Shown here: positions 27,389 through 36,004 of the stretch, in pieces
Numbering within the stretch: position 1 is the stretch's first letter
Layout: each line of letters opens with the position of its first letter
Assembly: GCF_000378945.1 (NCBI RefSeq)
Contig: NZ_KB900539.1
Span: 4,020,507 to 4,084,506 of the forward strand
Length of the DNA: 64,000 nucleotides
From: Methyloversatilis universalis EHg5
GTDB taxonomy: Bacteria; Pseudomonadota; Gammaproteobacteria; Burkholderiales; Rhodocyclaceae
Direction: 5' to 3'
The notes under the pieces: model-generated
Told to the model about the DNA's origin: nothing
Databases searched by the model: none
What the model saw: only the letters and a program-made list of their open reading frames with translations
Made by a program: the position numbers and the translations under genes

Positions 27389-29221
27389 TTACTTCTTCAT
27401 CGTGTCCAGACGCAGCTTGGCGTAACGGCCCGGCGCGTCCTCGATCGCCTTAAGCTTGCCCTTGGCCGGGTCGCGGGCCGGCACGCGGTCGCTGTCCTGT
27501 GCGGTCACCCACTGCTGCCAGTCCACCCACCACGAACCCGGGTTCTGGGTGCAGCCGTTGAACCACTCGTCGGCGCTGTCCGCGAGCTTGACGCCCGGAT
27601 TGGTCCAGTAGCCGTACTTGTTGGCCGCCGGCGGATTGACGATGCCGGCGATGTGGCCGGAGCCGCCGAGCACGAAGCGGACCGGGCCGGACACCAGCTG
27701 GGCGCCCAGATAGGTGCTCTTCCACGGCGCGATGTGGTCTTCGATGGCCGACACGAAATACACCGGCGTCTTGATCTTGCGGATGTCGATCGCCTCACCC
27801 AGCACGGTGATTCCGCCCGGTTCGCGCAGCTTGTTCTGGATGTACATCTGGCGCAGGTAGAAGCTGTGCATGCAGGCCGGCATGCGGGTCGAGTCCGAAT
27901 TCCAGTACAGCAGGTCGAACGGGAAGGGCTCGCGGCCCATCAGGTAGTTGTTCACCACGAAGGACCAGATCAGGTCGTTCGACCGCAGCATGTTGAAGGT
28001 GCCGGCCATTTCGGTGCCTTCGAGGTAGCCGCGTTCGAACATCTTCTTTTCCAGGCCCTCGACCGCCTTCTCGTCGATGAACACGCCCAGTTCGCCCGGC
28101 TCGGAAAAATCGATCAGCGTGGTGAAGAAGGTGGCGCTGGCGATGCGCTTCTGCTTCTTGCCGGCCAGATAGGCCAGCGTGGTCGCCAGCAGCGTGCCGC
28201 CCAGGCAGTAGCCGGCGGCATTCACTTCGGTTTCACCGGTCTGCTTCTCGATCATGTCGAGCGCGGCCAGCGGGCCCTGTTCCACGTAGTCCTCGAAGGT
28301 GAGCTGGGCCAGCTTCTCGTCCGGATTCACCCACGAAATGACGAACACGGTGTGGCCCTGATCGGTGGCCCACTTGATGTAGCTGTTGGTTTCGCGCAGA
28401 TCGAGGATGTAGTACTTGTTGATCCAGGGCGGCACGATGAGCAGCGGACGCTTGTACTGGGTGTCAGTGCTCGGGTTGAACTGCAGCAGCTGCATCAGCG
28501 CGTTCTCGCCCACCACCTTGCCCTGCGTGGTCGCGACGTTACGGCCCAGTTCGAAGGCCGAGGTGTCGGTCATGCGCACGCGCAGCTGGCCGTCGCCGTC
28601 CTCGATGTCGCGCAGCAGGTTGTTGAAGCCCTTGAGCAGGTTCTGGCCGTGGCTGCGCACGGTTTCGCGCAGCACTTCCGGGTTGGTCAGCGCGAAGTTG
28701 CTCGGGCTGAAGGCGTTGATGGTCTGGCGGGTGAAGAAATTGACCTTCTGCAGCGTGTGCTCGTCCATGCCTTCAACGTTGCTCACCACGTCGTGGATGT
28801 GGCGGGCGGCGATCAGGTAGCTCTGCTTGAAGAAGTCGAACAGGAAGTGGCTTTCCCACTCCTCGCCGCGGAAGCGGTTGTCACCCTTGACCGGGGTGGC
28901 GACCGGCGCGGCATCGACGCCCATGAAGCGCAGCATCGACTGCTGCCACAGCGTGTAGTAGTCCCACACCAGGCCCATCTGCGCCTGTGCCAGCTTGTAC
29001 GGGTTGGACAGCAGACGCGAGGTCATGTCCATGAAGGCCTGGGCAATGCCCAGCTCGTCGGACGGCGGCGTGATGCCGCGCTTGAGCTGGCGCTGCACGT
29101 GTTCGCCGAGCAGCTTGGAGGCGCGTTCGGCGACTTCGGCATAGGTCTTGGCGACCGCGGCCGGATCCGGCAGTGCGGCGGGTTCTGCTTGCTTGGCTTC
29201 TTTGGCGGCTGGCTTGTTCAT
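27389..29221 (-). CDS. phaC: Class I poly(3-hydroxyalkanoate) synthase PhaC
   Basis: A 610-residue alpha/beta-hydrolase-fold polymerase. The lipase-like box 'GYCLGG' holds the catalytic C339. The catalytic Asp ('SAIEDHIAPW') and His ('GGSGHIAG') follow in the right order. The N-terminal region ('QMGLVWDYYTLWQQSMLRFMG') is that of class I synthases, as is the length. It polymerises hydroxyacyl-CoA into PHA granules. The start has GGGGGAGA just upstream. No phaA, phaB, phaP or phaR gene lies beside it here; the neighbour on the same strand is an MBL-fold hydrolase 55 nt upstream, which might share its promoter. Confidence 0.97.
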   Translation of the reverse strand: MNKPAAKEAKQAEPAALPDPAAVAKTYAEVAERASKLLGEHVQRQLKRGITPPSDELGIAQAFMDMTSRLLSNPYKLAQAQMGLVWDYYTLWQQSMLRFMGVDAAPVATPVKGDNRFRGEEWESHFLFDFFKQSYLIAARHIHDVVSNVEGMDEHTLQKVNFFTRQTINAFSPSNFALTNPEVLRETVRSHGQNLLKGFNNLLRDIEDGDGQLRVRMTDTSAFELGRNVATTQGKVVGENALMQLLQFNPSTDTQYKRPLLIVPPWINKYYILDLRETNSYIKWATDQGHTVFVISWVNPDEKLAQLTFEDYVEQGPLAALDMIEKQTGETEVNAAGYCLGGTLLATTLAYLAGKKQKRIASATFFTTLIDFSEPGELGVFIDEKAVEGLEKKMFERGYLEGTEMAGTFNMLRSNDLIWSFVVNNYLMGREPFPFDLLYWNSDSTRMPACMHSFYLRQMYIQNKLREPGGITVLGEAIDIRKIKTPVYFVSAIEDHIAPWKSTYLGAQLVSGPVRFVLGGSGHIAGIVNPPAANKYGYWTNPGVKLADSADEWFNGCTQNPGSWWVDWQQWVTAQDSDRVPARDPAKGKLKAIEDAPGRYAKLRLDTMKK

Positions 29222-29276
29222 GCTGTCTCCCCCTGGGCTTGTGGCTGGGTTGTGAGTGGTCAGGACGGTTACTACG

Positions 29277-30323
29277 TCAGGGCTGGGTGAAGCGGAATAC
29301 GCCGTCGGTGTCGTGCAGGCGGCGCAGTCCGCCGGTCTGCCACAGGTGGTTCAGGTGAGCGATCACCTCTCCCATGGCAAACCGCGTCTGGAAACTGTCG
29401 AGCTCGCGCTTGAACAGGCGCGGCAACAGTTCGAAGGCTGTCGTCGGTACCTCGCACAGCGAGGCGATCTGCACCAGGCGCTTTTCGTGATGCAGGCGCA
29501 GCTGGTCCACCCGCAGGCCGACGCCGCGGTAGGGATCGCCATGCGCCGGCAGCACCACGGTATGGGCGGCCAGCAGGCGGAAACGTTCGATCGAGTCGAG
29601 GTAGTGAGCGACCGCATCGGTTTCCGGCTCGAACGGCAGCGTGGGCGTGTTCGGCGAAATGGTGGGCAGCAGCATGTCGCCGGCGATCAGCACAGGGTCG
29701 TGTGCGCGATAGAAACTGAGGTGTTCCGGCGAGTGGCCGTGGCCGACGATGGCTTCCCAGGCGTCTTCGCCTATCGTGATCACCTCGCCCGGCAGGACGC
29801 GGCGCATCGCGGTCGGCAGCGAACCGACAGTGCGGCGGTAGCGGCTGCCCTCGCGCTGCATCGCCTCGGTCTGCGCCGGCGGCAGGCCGTGCTGGCGGAA
29901 GAAGGCGGCCATCAGGTCCATCGCCGACGCCGGCGTGTCGCCGAACCAGGCCTGGGCGGTCAGGTATTCGCCGAGCGACATCCAGATGCGGCCGCCGGTC
30001 TGCTGCGCCAGCCAGTCGCCCAGACCGAAGTGGTCCGGATGGCAGTGGGTGATCAGGATGCGGCGTACCGGCCGTCCGGCCAGATCGCCGGTCAGCGCCT
30101 GCAGCCAGTGGGCGCGGGTGGCGTCGTCCGGAAAGCCCGCATCGACCAGGGTCCAGCACGGGCCGTCAGCGTCCTGGTCCTCGATCGCCCACACATTGAC
30201 GTGGCCCGGCGCGAACGCAACCGGCATGCACAGCCGGTACACACCGCGCGCGACCGGCGCCAGCCGGCCCGGTGCGGGCCGCGGCAGATCCAGCATTTCC
30301 AGCGCGTGGGGATGTTCGGACAC
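29277..30323 (-). CDS. Metallo-beta-lactamase fold hydrolase
   Basis: A protein of about 348 residues with the MBL metal motif 'HCHPDH' ('ILITHCHPDHFGLGDWL'), a later 'GHGHSPEHLSFY' histidine, 'IAGDMLL' with the bridging aspartate, and 'LPAHGDPYRG' for the last histidine. A C-terminal winged-helix-like region ('MGEVIAHLNHLWQTGGL') fits the hydrolase group that includes lactamase-B2 and beta-CASP-free thioesterases. The reaction is unknown; glyoxalase or thioesterase activity is possible. The start is uncertain: GTG at 30321-30323 (used), TTG 15 nt further upstream, or ATG at 30294-30296; none has a good ribosome-binding site. It may be co-transcribed with phaC. Confidence 0.8.
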   Translation of the reverse strand: MSEHPHALEMLDLPRPAPGRLAPVARGVYRLCMPVAFAPGHVNVWAIEDQDADGPCWTLVDAGFPDDATRAHWLQALTGDLAGRPVRRILITHCHPDHFGLGDWLAQQTGGRIWMSLGEYLTAQAWFGDTPASAMDLMAAFFRQHGLPPAQTEAMQREGSRYRRTVGSLPTAMRRVLPGEVITIGEDAWEAIVGHGHSPEHLSFYRAHDPVLIAGDMLLPTISPNTPTLPFEPETDAVAHYLDSIERFRLLAAHTVVLPAHGDPYRGVGLRVDQLRLHHEKRLVQIASLCEVPTTAFELLPRLFKRELDSFQTRFAMGEVIAHLNHLWQTGGLRRLHDTDGVFRFTQP

Positions 30324-30502
30324 GGGGTCAGGGGCCAAGACATTGAATTTGCACGATCATAACTCGAAATCCGGCTCATTGTGCAGCGCAATATCGAGTG
30401 CTGCGACCCCGGTTGTTACACTTGCGCATGTACTGCGGAACGCCCGCCGCGTTCACGCATCTGACGGCATCCGAACCGTCGAACCGCTTCCGGAGGAGAC
30501 CG

Positions 30503-30841
30503 ATGCGCACCGCCATCGCCGTACTGACCCCGCTGCTGCTGGCCCTCGGCGCCGCTTCGCCGGTGTGGGCGCAGGAAGAAGACCCGCTTCAGTTCGTCAC
30601 CTTCGGCAAGGATTTCGCTGCCCAGTGCGTGTCGCGCAATTCGGTGCAGATCCTTGTCAGCAACAGCCACCCGAGCCGCACCGTGACCGTGTGGCTGGAC
30701 CGCTATCACATGGGCGTGGGCACCGGCGACCGCTCCAAGACCGAAATGAAACCGGGCGCCGAACCGGTGCCGCTGGGCTGTTCGCGCACCATGGACGGCC
30801 CGCAGGAATGGCGCGTGGTGCGCGCGAAGTTCACCGACTGA
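30503..30841 (+). CDS. Small exported protein, unknown function
   Basis: A 112-residue protein with a clean signal peptide (MRTAIAVLTPLLLALGAASPVWAQ, cleaved near residue 23-24) and a GGAGGAG ribosome-binding site. The mature part is short and has two cysteines ('AAQCVSRNS', 'LGCSRTMDG') that may pair, with a beta-type pattern ('TVTVWLDRYHMGVG'). I recognise no family. The stop codon lies in a 12-bp tandem repeat that repeats the last codons and the stop itself. It faces away from the MBL gene, with about 180 bp of shared upstream region. Confidence 0.7.
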   Translation: MRTAIAVLTPLLLALGAASPVWAQEEDPLQFVTFGKDFAAQCVSRNSVQILVSNSHPSRTVTVWLDRYHMGVGTGDRSKTEMKPGAEPVPLGCSRTMDGPQEWRVVRAKFTD

Positions 30842-30870
30842 GTCACCGACTGAGTCACCGACTGAGTCAC
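30831..30870. repeat. 12-bp tandem repeat across a stop codon
   Basis: Three perfect copies of TCACCGACTGAG (30831-30842, 30843-30854, 30855-30866), then a partial fourth. The unit length is a multiple of three and each unit carries an in-frame TGA for the upstream gene, so gain or loss of units does not change the protein. Confidence 0.9.
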
Positions 30871-30986
30871 TGCCGATCACGGCCTGAAACGTGCCCCGTG
30901 GCCCAGCGAGCCCGCCTTCCGCTCGCGGCGGCCGCGCGGCACAGGCATACTTCGCACCCTGTTCCCTTTCGACCCGATTCCGACCG

Positions 30987-31547
30987 ATGCGTGTCTGTGT
31001 CTTCTGCGGTTCGCGCAGCGGTGACGACCCCATCCATGCCGACGCGGCGCGCCGGCTCGGCACCCTGCTGGCCACGCGCGGCCACGGCCTGGTGTATGGC
31101 GGCGGCAACATCGGCCTGATGGGCGTGGTGGCCGACGCCGCACTGGCCGCCGGCGGCGAGGCGATCGGCGTCATCCCCCACCATCTCGAACAGCTGGAAG
31201 TCGCCCACCCGGGCCTGACGCAGCTGCACGTGGTCGACAGCATGCACACCCGCAAGGCCTTGATGGCCGATCTGGCCGACGCCTTCGTGGCAGCACCCGG
31301 CGGTTTTGGCACGCTGGACGAACTGTGCGAAATTCTCACCTGGGCGCAGCTCGGGCTGCATCGCAAGCCGGCCGGGCTGCTCAATGTGGCCGGCTACTTC
31401 GATCCGCTGCTCGCCATGTTCGATCAGGCGGTGAGCGCCGGCTTCCTGAGCCGGGCGCATCGCGCACTGATCCTGTCCGACGACGATCCGGCACGCCTGC
31501 TCGACAGGCTGGGCGCCGACCTCACCACGGGAGTACCCGTCGCATGA
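30987..31547 (+). CDS. LOG family protein (TIGR00730-type, Rossmann fold nucleotide-binding)
   Basis: A 186-residue protein with 'VCVFCGSRSGDDP', 'GLVYGGGNIGLMGVVADAAL' and the signature 'PGGFGTLDELCEILTWAQLG' (PGGxGTxxE). Such proteins release bases from nucleoside 5'-monophosphates; plant-associated members free cytokinins. In most bacteria the true role is purine-nucleotide turnover. It starts a tightly packed run, overlapping the next gene's ATG by 4 nt (ATGA). Confidence 0.9.
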   Translation: MRVCVFCGSRSGDDPIHADAARRLGTLLATRGHGLVYGGGNIGLMGVVADAALAAGGEAIGVIPHHLEQLEVAHPGLTQLHVVDSMHTRKALMADLADAFVAAPGGFGTLDELCEILTWAQLGLHRKPAGLLNVAGYFDPLLAMFDQAVSAGFLSRAHRALILSDDDPARLLDRLGADLTTGVPVA

Positions 31548-31927
31548 ACACCGTTCGCCTGCGTTCGCTGCTCGCCTGCGCCGCCGCCCTTGCCGCCTGT
31601 TCCGCCAGCGCCGGCGAACCCGGCGGCTGGCTGCGCCCGGTCGATCTGGTCGATGCGGTGCCGCTGCTGAATGACGGCGGTCGCGCCGGTTACGGCCGCT
31701 TCCTGCAGGTCACGCTGCGGCCGCGCGCGTTCGCGCTGAACATGAATGGCGAATGGGCATGGAATGCCGGCAGTGACGCGGAACAGGACGCCATCGCCGC
31801 CTGCGAGGCGCATGGCCTGCCCTGCCAGCTGTACGCGGTGGATGAAGAAGTGGTGCTGCCCGGCTTCGAACTGGGCGCGCCGCTGCGCGCGCTGGGCAGC
31901 CGGCTGGTACAGGGGACCCTGCCTTGA
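31544..31927 (+). CDS. Putative small lipoprotein, unknown function
   Basis: A 127-residue protein with a lipoprotein signal peptide: hydrophobic stretch 'LLACAAALAACSASAG' with the lipobox L-A-A-C, so acylation at about C19 is likely. The mature part has no motif I know; it carries two cysteines ('AACEAHGLPCQLY') that could pair. The start overlaps the LOG gene stop and its stop overlaps the start of the next gene, so it belongs to the same operon. Confidence 0.65.
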   Translation: MNTVRLRSLLACAAALAACSASAGEPGGWLRPVDLVDAVPLLNDGGRAGYGRFLQVTLRPRAFALNMNGEWAWNAGSDAEQDAIAACEAHGLPCQLYAVDEEVVLPGFELGAPLRALGSRLVQGTLP

Positions 31928-32718
31928 TGAATGATCCGAAGGCGCTGGTGCTGACCGAGGTGGTGGACGGCATCGGCATCGCCACGCTGAACCGCCCTGA
32001 CCACCACAACCTGCTCGACGCTTCGCTGGTACAGGCACTGATCGCGGTCATCGACGACATGAACGCCCGTGCCGACGTGCGCGTCATCGTGCTGTCGGCG
32101 CTGGGCGACAGCTTCAGCATCGGCAGCGACCCGCAGGAAATGGAACGCAGCGGCCTCATGTCCGCCGACCCGGCGCTGGCTGCACGGCTGATGCGCACGC
32201 TGTCCGAATCGGCCCGACCGGTGGTGGCGCGGGTGCAGGGTCCGGCCAGCGGTCTGGGTGCCGGCCTGCTGGCCGCCTGCGACATCGCGATCGCCAGTTT
32301 TGACGCACAGTTCAGCTTCGACAGCGTGCGCACCGGCCAGGTACCGGCGGTCATCGCGCCTTACGTGATCGGCGCGGTCGGCCCGGCGCGGGCGCGCCGC
32401 TACTTCCTGACCGGCGAGCGCTTTTCGGCATCCGAGGCCTACCGCATCGGCCTGCTGTCGGAAATCGTCGCATCCGCCGACGATCTGGACGAGGCGGTGG
32501 GCGAAGTGGTCGACGCGCTGCTGCTTGGCGGCCCGCGCGCCCAGCACCAGATCAAGAGCCTGGTGCGTGCGCTCGGCCGCCCGCACGCCGACCAGCAGAC
32601 GCTGGACCACGTGGTCGGACTGGAAGAACGCATCGATACCGGCGCCGAAGCGCAGGAAGGGCTGGACGCGCTGTTCGCGCGCCGCCATCCGGGCTGGGTG
32701 CCGGTCGGCATGGCATGA
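31927..32718 (+). CDS. Enoyl-CoA hydratase/isomerase family protein (methylglutaconyl-CoA hydratase-like)
   Basis: A 263-residue crotonase-fold protein ('GIATLNRPDHHNLLD', 'VRVIVLSALGDSFSIGSD', 'VQGPASGLGAGLLAACDIAIASFDAQFSFDSVRTGQVPAVIAPYVI'). The last block is closest to methylglutaconyl-CoA hydratases (LiuC/AUH), and the next gene encodes HMG-CoA lyase, the following step in leucine breakdown. But the loop that normally reads F-x-E-V-R here reads 'FDSVR', so a catalytic Glu is missing, and the other Glu position is also non-acidic. Hydratase activity is therefore doubtful. The ATG at 31927 overlaps the previous stop (TGATG); a TTG lies one codon before. Confidence 0.85.
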   Translation: MNDPKALVLTEVVDGIGIATLNRPDHHNLLDASLVQALIAVIDDMNARADVRVIVLSALGDSFSIGSDPQEMERSGLMSADPALAARLMRTLSESARPVVARVQGPASGLGAGLLAACDIAIASFDAQFSFDSVRTGQVPAVIAPYVIGAVGPARARRYFLTGERFSASEAYRIGLLSEIVASADDLDEAVGEVVDALLLGGPRAQHQIKSLVRALGRPHADQQTLDHVVGLEERIDTGAEAQEGLDALFARRHPGWVPVGMA

Positions 32719-33626
32719 GCGCGGGCCCGCTGCCGGCCCGCGTGCGCATCGTCGAAGTCGGTCCGCGCGACGGCCTGCAGAACGAAACCATGGCACTGGG
32801 CGTCGACGACCGGCTCGCGCTGATCGCGCGCCTGGCCGACGCCGGCCTGCGTGACATCGAAGCCGGCGCCTTCGTTTCGCCGAAGCGGGTGCCGAACATG
32901 GCGGGCAGCGGCGAACTGATGCAGCGCCTGCCTCGCCGGGCCGGCGTGAGCTATCCCTGTCTGGTGCCGAACGACACCGGGCTGGACGCCGCGCTGGCCG
33001 CCGGCTGTACCGACATCGCCATCTTCGCCGCAGCATCGGAAACCTTTTCGCAGCGGAACACCGCCTGCAGCATTGCCGAATCGATGGACCGCCTGTCCGC
33101 GGTGGCGCAGCGCGCACGCGATGCCGGGGTGCGCGTGCGCGGCTATCTGTCCTGCGTGATCGGTTGCCCCTACGAAGGCGCCGTCGATAGCCGCAAGGTA
33201 GCCGGCATGGCGGCCCGGCTGATCGACATGGGCTGCTTCGAGGTGAGCCTGGGCGATACCACCGGCATCGGCACGCCAGCACAGATCGGCGCGCTGGTCG
33301 ACACCGTGGCGGAACAGGTGCCGGTCGCGCAGCTGGCCGGCCACTTCCACGACACCTGGGGCATGGGGGTGGCCAATGTGTGGGCGGCGCTGCAACGCGG
33401 CGTAACGGTGTTCGACGCCTCTGTGGGCGGCCTGGGCGGCTGCCCCTTCGCACCGGGCGCCAGCGGAAACGTGGCGACCGAAGACCTTGTCTATATGCTG
33501 GACGGCGCCGGAATCGAATCCGGCATCGACATGCAGGCGCTGGTCGGCACCGCGCGCTGGATCAGCGCGCGGCTGGACCGCGCCCCGGCATCACGCGTGG
33601 CACGCGCATTCCGGCCCCAAGACTGA
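32715..33626 (+). CDS. Hydroxymethylglutaryl-CoA lyase
   Basis: A 303-residue TIM-barrel lyase of the HMGL/DmpG-like family. It starts with 'VRIVEVGPRDGLQNE', then 'IEAGAFVSPKRVPNMA', 'GYLSCVIGCPYEG', 'VSLGDTTGIGTP', 'HFHDTWGMGVANV' and the signature 'SVGGLGGCPFAPGASGNVATED'. The GGCP cysteine and HxH metal ligands are all present. It splits HMG-CoA into acetoacetate and acetyl-CoA in leucine catabolism. The start overlaps the enoyl-CoA hydratase-like gene by 4 nt (ATGA). Confidence 0.93.
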   Translation: MSAGPLPARVRIVEVGPRDGLQNETMALGVDDRLALIARLADAGLRDIEAGAFVSPKRVPNMAGSGELMQRLPRRAGVSYPCLVPNDTGLDAALAAGCTDIAIFAAASETFSQRNTACSIAESMDRLSAVAQRARDAGVRVRGYLSCVIGCPYEGAVDSRKVAGMAARLIDMGCFEVSLGDTTGIGTPAQIGALVDTVAEQVPVAQLAGHFHDTWGMGVANVWAALQRGVTVFDASVGGLGGCPFAPGASGNVATEDLVYMLDGAGIESGIDMQALVGTARWISARLDRAPASRVARAFRPQD

Positions 33627-33646
33627 GCACTGAGGATTACTGAAAG

Positions 33647-33838
33647 ATGGTGGCTTCACCCTGCACCGGCGTCTGCACGCTGGACAAGACGACCGGCTAC
33701 TGCCTCGGCTGCCTGCGCTCGCGCGACGAGATCGCGGCCTGGGGTTCGAGTTCCGACGAGGTCCGTCTGGACATACTGGAACGGATATTCGAACGGGAAA
33801 CAGCCGGCCATCCGCGGGTAGTACCCGAGAACGACTGA
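33647..33838 (+). CDS. DUF1289 family small Cys-rich protein
   Basis: A 63-residue protein with the DUF1289 pattern: 'SPCTGVCTLDKTTGYCLGCLRSRDEIAAWGS', i.e. four cysteines in C-x3-C and C-x2-C pairs, followed by a helical tail. The family is thought to bind a metal or Fe-S cluster and is widespread, but its function is unknown. It follows the HMG-CoA lyase gene by 20 nt, so it may be co-transcribed. Confidence 0.85.
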   Translation: MVASPCTGVCTLDKTTGYCLGCLRSRDEIAAWGSSSDEVRLDILERIFERETAGHPRVVPEND

Positions 33839-33881
33839 CGCGACAACGGCACACTCCGGGTGGCGGCGTCTGCCGCCGGCT

Positions 33882-34055
33882 TCAGCTCTCGCGCCGGCGA
33901 CGCGGCTCGGCCGGTTCGCCGACCGAATTCGCGGCTTCGCGCGTCGTGCTGCCGACCGGCGCACTCTGGGCACGCGATTGCACGCCGGCCCTTTCCGCCT
34001 CGCGTTCCGCACGACGGCGATTGGCCTGGCTGCGCTGCAATCTCAGATATCGCAT
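33882..34055 (-). CDS. Small Arg-rich protein, unknown function
   Basis: A 57-residue frame on the minus strand. A full GGAGGT lies 7 nt before the ATG (34053-34055), which is the main reason to call it a gene. The product is highly charged (MRYLRLQRSQANRRRAEREAERAG...) with no hydrophobic region or known motif. It faces DUF1289 convergently and is divergent from rapZ. It may be a small RNA-binding or ribosome-associated protein; that is a guess. Confidence 0.5.
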   Translation of the reverse strand: MRYLRLQRSQANRRRAEREAERAGVQSRAQSAPVGSTTREAANSVGEPAEPRRRRES

Positions 34056-34260
34056 GATGGGCACCTCCGTGTTGATCCGGGGGCGCGCGTCGCCATCGAT
34101 CGGGGCACGAACAAACTGATCCGGGTCGTGCTTCGCGCGCTATGCTTCTTCTGACCGCATCCTTACAGCGTAGTTTCCTCTGGCAGGGTGTCAAGCATGA
34201 CCATGACATCAGCAGAATTTTTCTGGGTAATACGGCGTGAATGAAACCCGACGCGGCGCG

Positions 34261-35109
34261 ATGCGCCTGGTACTGATCAGCGGCATGTCCGGATCCGGCA
34301 AGAGCGTGGCGCTCAATGTGCTGGAAGATGCCGGTTTCTTCTGCGTGGACAACCTGCCGGCGCCGCTGCTGCCGCAGCTGGTGGGCCATCTGCGCGACGC
34401 CGGTACCAGCCGGGTCGCGGTTGCGGTGGACGTACGTTCGGGCAAGAGCATGAGCGCGCTGCCGCCGATGATGGGCGTGCTGCGCAACGGCACCCAGCTG
34501 CAGACGCTGTTTCTTGACGCACGCGACGACGCACTGATCGCCCGCTTTTCGGAAACCCGCCGCCGCCACCCGCTGGGCGACGACGAAACTTCGCTGGCCG
34601 AGGCGATCCGCCACGAACGTGAAATGCTGGCGCCCATCGTCGCGCTCGGTCATCGCATCGACACCAGCGACCTGCCGTCAGCGGTGCTGCGCAAGTGGGT
34701 GCGCGAACTGGTGCAGATCGACGAAACGTCTGGTCTCACGCTGATGTTCGAATCCTTCGGCTTCAAGCACGGCATTCCGCTGGACGCGGACCTGGTGTTC
34801 GACGTGCGCTGCCTGCCCAATCCGTATTACGACACCAGCCTGCGCCCGCAGACCGGTTGCGACCAGCCGGTGATCGACTATCTGGAGCGCCATCCGGAAG
34901 TGCTGCGCATGCGCGACGACATCGCCCGCTTCGTACGCGACTGGCTGCCCTGCTACGTCAAGGACAGCCGCAGCTACCTGACCGTGGCCATTGGCTGCAC
35001 CGGCGGCCAGCACCGTTCGGTCTACATGGCGCAGTGGCTGGCCGAACACTTCCGCAGCGCTGCCCGCGTGCTGCTGCGCCACCGCTCGCTCGCCGCCAGC
35101 GGCAAGTGA
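34261..35109 (+). CDS. rapZ: RNase adapter protein RapZ
   Basis: A 282-residue protein with the Walker A motif '[29 protein letters not shown]', the '[23 protein letters not shown]' Walker B region, and the C-terminal '[20 protein letters not shown]' and '[19 protein letters not shown]' motifs. RapZ binds small RNAs, guides RNase E and senses glucosamine-6-phosphate in enterobacteria. The ATG at 34261 gives a family-like start; an in-frame GTG lies 24 nt earlier. Here hprK, ptsN and rpoN are absent from the neighbourhood. The next gene overlaps its stop (GTGA). Confidence 0.95.
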   Translation: MRLVLISGMSGSGKSVALNVLEDAGFFCVDNLPAPLLPQLVGHLRDAGTSRVAVAVDVRSGKSMSALPPMMGVLRNGTQLQTLFLDARDDALIARFSETRRRHPLGDDETSLAEAIRHEREMLAPIVALGHRIDTSDLPSAVLRKWVRELVQIDETSGLTLMFESFGFKHGIPLDADLVFDVRCLPNPYYDTSLRPQTGCDQPVIDYLERHPEVLRMRDDIARFVRDWLPCYVKDSRSYLTVAIGCTGGQHRSVYMAQWLAEHFRSAARVLLRHRSLAASGK

Positions 35110-35492
35110 ACACCGGCAGCGCGCTGCTGCGGCCCGGCGACCTGCTGGTCATCGTGGCCGGCATCGCACTGACCGCCGCCACCGCCGCCGCCCGGTGGGG
35201 GCAGACCGCTCCCACGATCGCCCAGGTCAGGCTGGACGGCCGCATCGTTGCCGAACTGCCGTTGAACGGCAGCCATCGTGTCGCGATCGCCGGCGCATTG
35301 GGCAGACAGGGCGACACCGTGATCGAAGTCCAGCCCGGGCGCGCACGGGTGGCGGCCGACCCCGGTCCGCGACAGTACTGCGTACAGCAGGGCTGGCTCA
35401 GCCGCGGCGGCAGCGTCGCGGTGTGCGCACCCAGTCACATCACGCTGCAACTGACCGGACCCGACGGTGGCGCCGATACGGTGGCCTTCTGA
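35106..35492 (+). CDS. NusG domain II-containing protein
   Basis: A 128-residue protein starting at a GTG that overlaps the rapZ stop. One transmembrane anchor (about residues 10-30, '[19 protein letters not shown]') is followed by a small beta domain of the NusG_II type: '[16 protein letters not shown]', '[45 protein letters not shown]'. The conserved C...G-W-S-x-G...C-x-P pattern is visible. These proteins usually pair with a Gx transporter, as here, and are often near ApbE/flavin genes. The role is unknown. Confidence 0.8.
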   Translation: MNTGSALLRPGDLLVIVAGIALTAATAAARWGQTAPTIAQVRLDGRIVAELPLNGSHRVAIAGALGRQGDTVIEVQPGRARVAADPGPRQYCVQQGWLSRGGSVAVCAPSHITLQLTGPDGGADTVAF

Positions 35493-36004
35493 TGGACGCC
35501 CTTGAGGTGCGCCCCGACCCGCGCGACCGCCGGCTGGCGCGCTACGCAGCAGCGGCGATTGCGGCCTCGCTGGTCGAAGCGGCCATTCCGAGCCCGCTGC
35601 CCGGCGTGAAGCCCGGGCTGGCCAACATCGTCATCCTTATCGTGCTGGTGCGGCACGGCTGGCGCGACGCCGCCTGGGTCAGCGTGCTGCGCGTGCTGGC
35701 CGGCAGCCTGCTGGCCGGCCAGTTCCTGGCACCCGGCTTCTTCCTGTCGGCCAGCGGCGCGCTGGCCAGCCTGTGCGCGCTCGGTGCGCTGCAGCCGCTG
35801 CCTGCGCGCTGGCTGGGGCCGGTCGGCCGCTCGGTGGCCGCGGCCTTCGCCCATATCGCCGGCCAGCTGCTGCTGGCCCGGCTGTGGCTGGTGCCACACG
35901 ACGGGCTGTTCAATCTGGCGCCGGTGTTCTTCGCCGCCGCGCTGGTGTTCGGCATCGTCAATGGCGTGGTCGCGGCACGGCTGTTGCGGGACAATGTGGC
36001 ATGA
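35492..36004 (+). CDS. Gx transporter family protein (heptaprenyl diphosphate synthase component I-like)
   Basis: A 170-residue integral membrane protein with about five helices. The 'SLVEAAIPSPLPGVKPGLANIVILIVLVRHGWRDAAWVSVLRVLAGSLLAG' segment is the hallmark of the family named Gx transporter or HepS-like (component I). It is related to small-substrate ECF S-components, so it may import a vitamin or isoprenoid precursor. Its ATG overlaps the NusG-II stop (TGATG), and the ubiX ATG overlaps its own stop. Confidence 0.8.
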   Translation: MDALEVRPDPRDRRLARYAAAAIAASLVEAAIPSPLPGVKPGLANIVILIVLVRHGWRDAAWVSVLRVLAGSLLAGQFLAPGFFLSASGALASLCALGALQPLPARWLGPVGRSVAAAFAHIAGQLLLARLWLVPHDGLFNLAPVFFAAALVFGIVNGVVAARLLRDNVA

